A stretch of DNA of 64,000 nucleotides from Rhodospirillales bacterium (GTDB lineage: Bacteria > Pseudomonadota > Alphaproteobacteria > ATCC43930 > CGMCC-115725): positions 1 to 64,000 of the forward strand of contig CANJCB010000013.1 of the NCBI GenBank assembly GCA_947473305.1, written 5' to 3'. The position numbers and the translations under genes were made by a program. Shown one piece after another: positions 62,721 through 64,000 of the stretch. The notes beneath the pieces were generated by a model that saw nothing but the letters and a program-made list of their open reading frames with translations, was not told the DNA's origin and made no database searches. Numbering within the stretch: position 1 is the first letter of the stretch; the number at the start of each line of letters is the position of its first letter.

Positions 62721-63534
62721 GAGCGTGCCTCCCGGCCTTGCCCGATCCCAATTGCGCCGAGACCACGCGGGCGCCTTCGACAACCAGGTCGATCGACTTC
62801 CGCCGCACCTCCTCGGTAAAGCGGTTGACCGGGATCGACACGGTCAGCGAGGCCACCACCTTTTCGGTCGAGTCATAGACGGGCGCCGAGGCGCCGGCCC
62901 CGCCGGAATTGCGCTCGTCGAAGCTTTCCGCAAAGCCCTGGCGCCGGATCTTCTCGATCTCCTCCCGCAGCGCCCCCGGTTCCGTAATGGTGCGCGCGGT
63001 CAAGGCCGTGAATTTCGTTCGGGCAATGTAATCGGCGATGTCTTCGTCGGTCATGCCCGCCAGCAGGGCCTTGCTGCCGCAGCCTGTATAAAGCGGCTTC
63101 TGGACACCTAGCGCGATGACCCGACGCACGTCCCGTGTGCTTTCGAGCTGTTCGAGGTCGGCGCGCATATCCCCAACCCGGACGCTCAGGAAGACGGTCT
63201 CGTTGAGCGCCTCGCGGATGCGCCGCATGGTCGGCAGCGCCTCTGCCACGAGGCCCGAGCGGATCTTTGCGATCTCGGCGAGCCCGATGAGCGCCCAGCC
63301 CAGGCGGTAGCGGTTGGTATCCTCGTCCTTGTTGATGAGCCCCCGGCTGCGCAGGGTCGCGAGGAAGCGCAAGGCGGTGGACTTATGAAGGCCAGCGGCC
63401 AGCGCCACCTCGTTGAGCGTAAGCTCGGGCTTTGCGCGGCTGAACACTTCCAGCACGCCAATGGCGCGTTCCACGGTGGCGAGGATATAGCCGCCGTCCT
63501 CACCCTTCGATCGCCGACTGATCGCGACGGGCAT
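62710..63534 (-). CDS. IclR-family transcriptional regulator
   Basis: A 274-residue regulator with an N-terminal winged helix-turn-helix (about 15-85: TVERAIGVLEVFSRAKPE, LTLNEVALAAGLHKSTALRF) and a C-terminal effector domain (about 95-265: RIREALNETVFLSVRVGDM, YTGCGSKALLAGM, SVSIPVNRFTEE). IclR proteins bind small carboxylic or aromatic effectors. It sits inside the operon, 12 bp after the binding-protein gene and overlapping the ATPase gene, so it is made together with the transporter and likely controls the whole operon. Confidence 0.93.
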   Translation of the reverse strand: MPVAISRRSKGEDGGYILATVERAIGVLEVFSRAKPELTLNEVALAAGLHKSTALRFLATLRSRGLINKDEDTNRYRLGWALIGLAEIAKIRSGLVAEALPTMRRIREALNETVFLSVRVGDMRADLEQLESTRDVRRVIALGVQKPLYTGCGSKALLAGMTDEDIADYIARTKFTALTARTITEPGALREEIEKIRRQGFAESFDERNSGGAGASAPVYDSTEKVVASLTVSIPVNRFTEEVRRKSIDLVVEGARVVSAQLGSGKAGRHAHAG

Positions 63535-63546
63535 CGGTGATGCCTC

Positions 63547-64000
63547 TCAGCGCCGGGGATCGAGGCTGAGATCGAAGAGATCGGACATCTTCACGTCCGG
63601 CCCGATCTCCTTGCGCGCCCGCATCGCCGCACCGAACACTTCCCACCAGGTCTGGGCGCCCTTTTCGGTGAGCGTCACCCGAGGATCGAAGCGCGCGTAA
63701 AGCCCCTCCAGCATCTGGTGATCCTGCTTGGTCCATTCGGCCATGATCGCCAGCATCTTCTCGCGCGGCTCCTTGTCAAAGCTGTCGCTCGCATCCTCCA
63801 GCGCCTTGATGAAGCGCTTCGTGACATCGGGGTTCTTCTTCATGAAGGCGCGATTGGCGCTGACCGCGGTGCTAGTCACCGTGGAAAGCCGCTCGCCCAT
63901 CGAGCCATCGTGGTTGGTCATCAGGACGAAGCCGATGTCCTTGTCCACCGTGAGCGTCGCGGTCAGGGCGTCATGCATATAGCCGTCAAGCTGGTTGCTC
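63547..64000 (-). CDS. ABC substrate-binding protein, C-terminal part (runs off the window)
   Basis: The frame is open from the right edge to a stop at 63547, giving about 150 residues. The segments SNQLDGYMHDALTATLTVDK, SANRAFMKKNPDVTKRFIKA and MLEGLYARFDPRVTLTEKGA match the C-terminal lobe of nitrate/sulfonate/taurine-type binding proteins (NMT1/THI5-like fold). The start and signal peptide lie beyond position 64000. It is the first gene seen of the operon with iclR, the ATPase, the permease, the PEP-mutase-like lyase and the amidohydrolase. Confidence 0.88.
   Translation of the reverse strand, partial: SNQLDGYMHDALTATLTVDKDIGFVLMTNHDGSMGERLSTVTSTAVSANRAFMKKNPDVTKRFIKALEDASDSFDKEPREKMLAIMAEWTKQDHQMLEGLYARFDPRVTLTEKGAQTWWEVFGAAMRARKEIGPDVKMSDLFDLSLDPRR

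Overview
The window is GC-rich chromosomal DNA from an alphaproteobacterium, probably Hyphomicrobiales or Rhodospirillales. The evidence is family content rather than any marker gene: a PAS_5-type protein, DUF6306 and DUF1488 proteins, two NtaA/SnaA-type flavin monooxygenases, several orphan periplasmic binding proteins with Tat-like leaders, and a GC-rich third-codon bias. No rRNA, tRNA or CRISPR array was seen.

Layout. 1-1990 is a mobile-element scar: the last 35 codons and right end of an IS3-family element, a decayed IS66 tnpC fragment, and a P4-type integrase, with a terminator and a 16-bp tandem duplication on the far side. 2-6.5 kb holds a flavin monooxygenase, two genes each broken by a single missing base (PAS_5 and cupin) and a binding protein. 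7-15.2 kb is a complete five-step histidine utilisation locus, with hutU-hutD-hutF diverging from hutI-hutH-hutG-hutC around a HutC-type operator. 15.3-21.6 kb has two sensor kinases, a receiver protein and a second flavin monooxygenase. 21.6-26.6 kb has two paralogous isopenicillin-N-synthase-like oxygenases flanking an EhuB-like binding protein, then small metabolic genes. 26.6-33.5 kb is mixed housekeeping (MsrQ, lipoprotein, DMT exporter, thioesterase, GST, DUF4153). 33.7-41.9 kb is a same-strand catabolic cluster: a molybdenum hydroxylase whose Fe-S subunit is fused to a CoxG domain, a gamma-glutamyltransferase-like enzyme, and a Rieske oxygenase pair. 42-47.4 kb has two near-identical binding proteins around a nucleoside hydrolase, then an isochorismatase-type hydrolase and a formamidase. 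47.5-53.6 kb has a hybrid kinase, a TPR/OGT-like glycosyltransferase and a PQQ-type sugar dehydrogenase. 53.7-55.5 kb is a reduced molybdate locus: a decayed molbindin (mop) pseudogene diverging from modA-modB, two ModE-like dyads between them, and no modC. 55.5-64 kb has an oligopeptide-type binding protein, a methyltransferase, and a minus-strand ABC/catabolic operon with an IclR regulator inside it that runs off the right edge.

How the parts fit. The window reads as a scavenger's catabolic region. Histidine is degraded through the HutF/HutG branch. At least six substrate-binding proteins, most without their own permease and ATPase, suggest uptake of many small nitrogenous or organic compounds. 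The hydroxylase, Rieske, hydrolase and amidase genes look like peripheral degradation modules. The molybdenum hydroxylase needs molybdate, which ties it functionally to modAB.

I found no defence system and no clear new mobile system. The observations most worth checking are the mop pseudogene with paired ModE-like dyads, the 13-bp hairpin that buries the modB start codon, the oxygenase/EhuB/oxygenase cluster, the three orphan PotD-like paralogs, the 8-kb hydroxylase cluster, and the recurrence of single-base deletions in otherwise intact reading frames.
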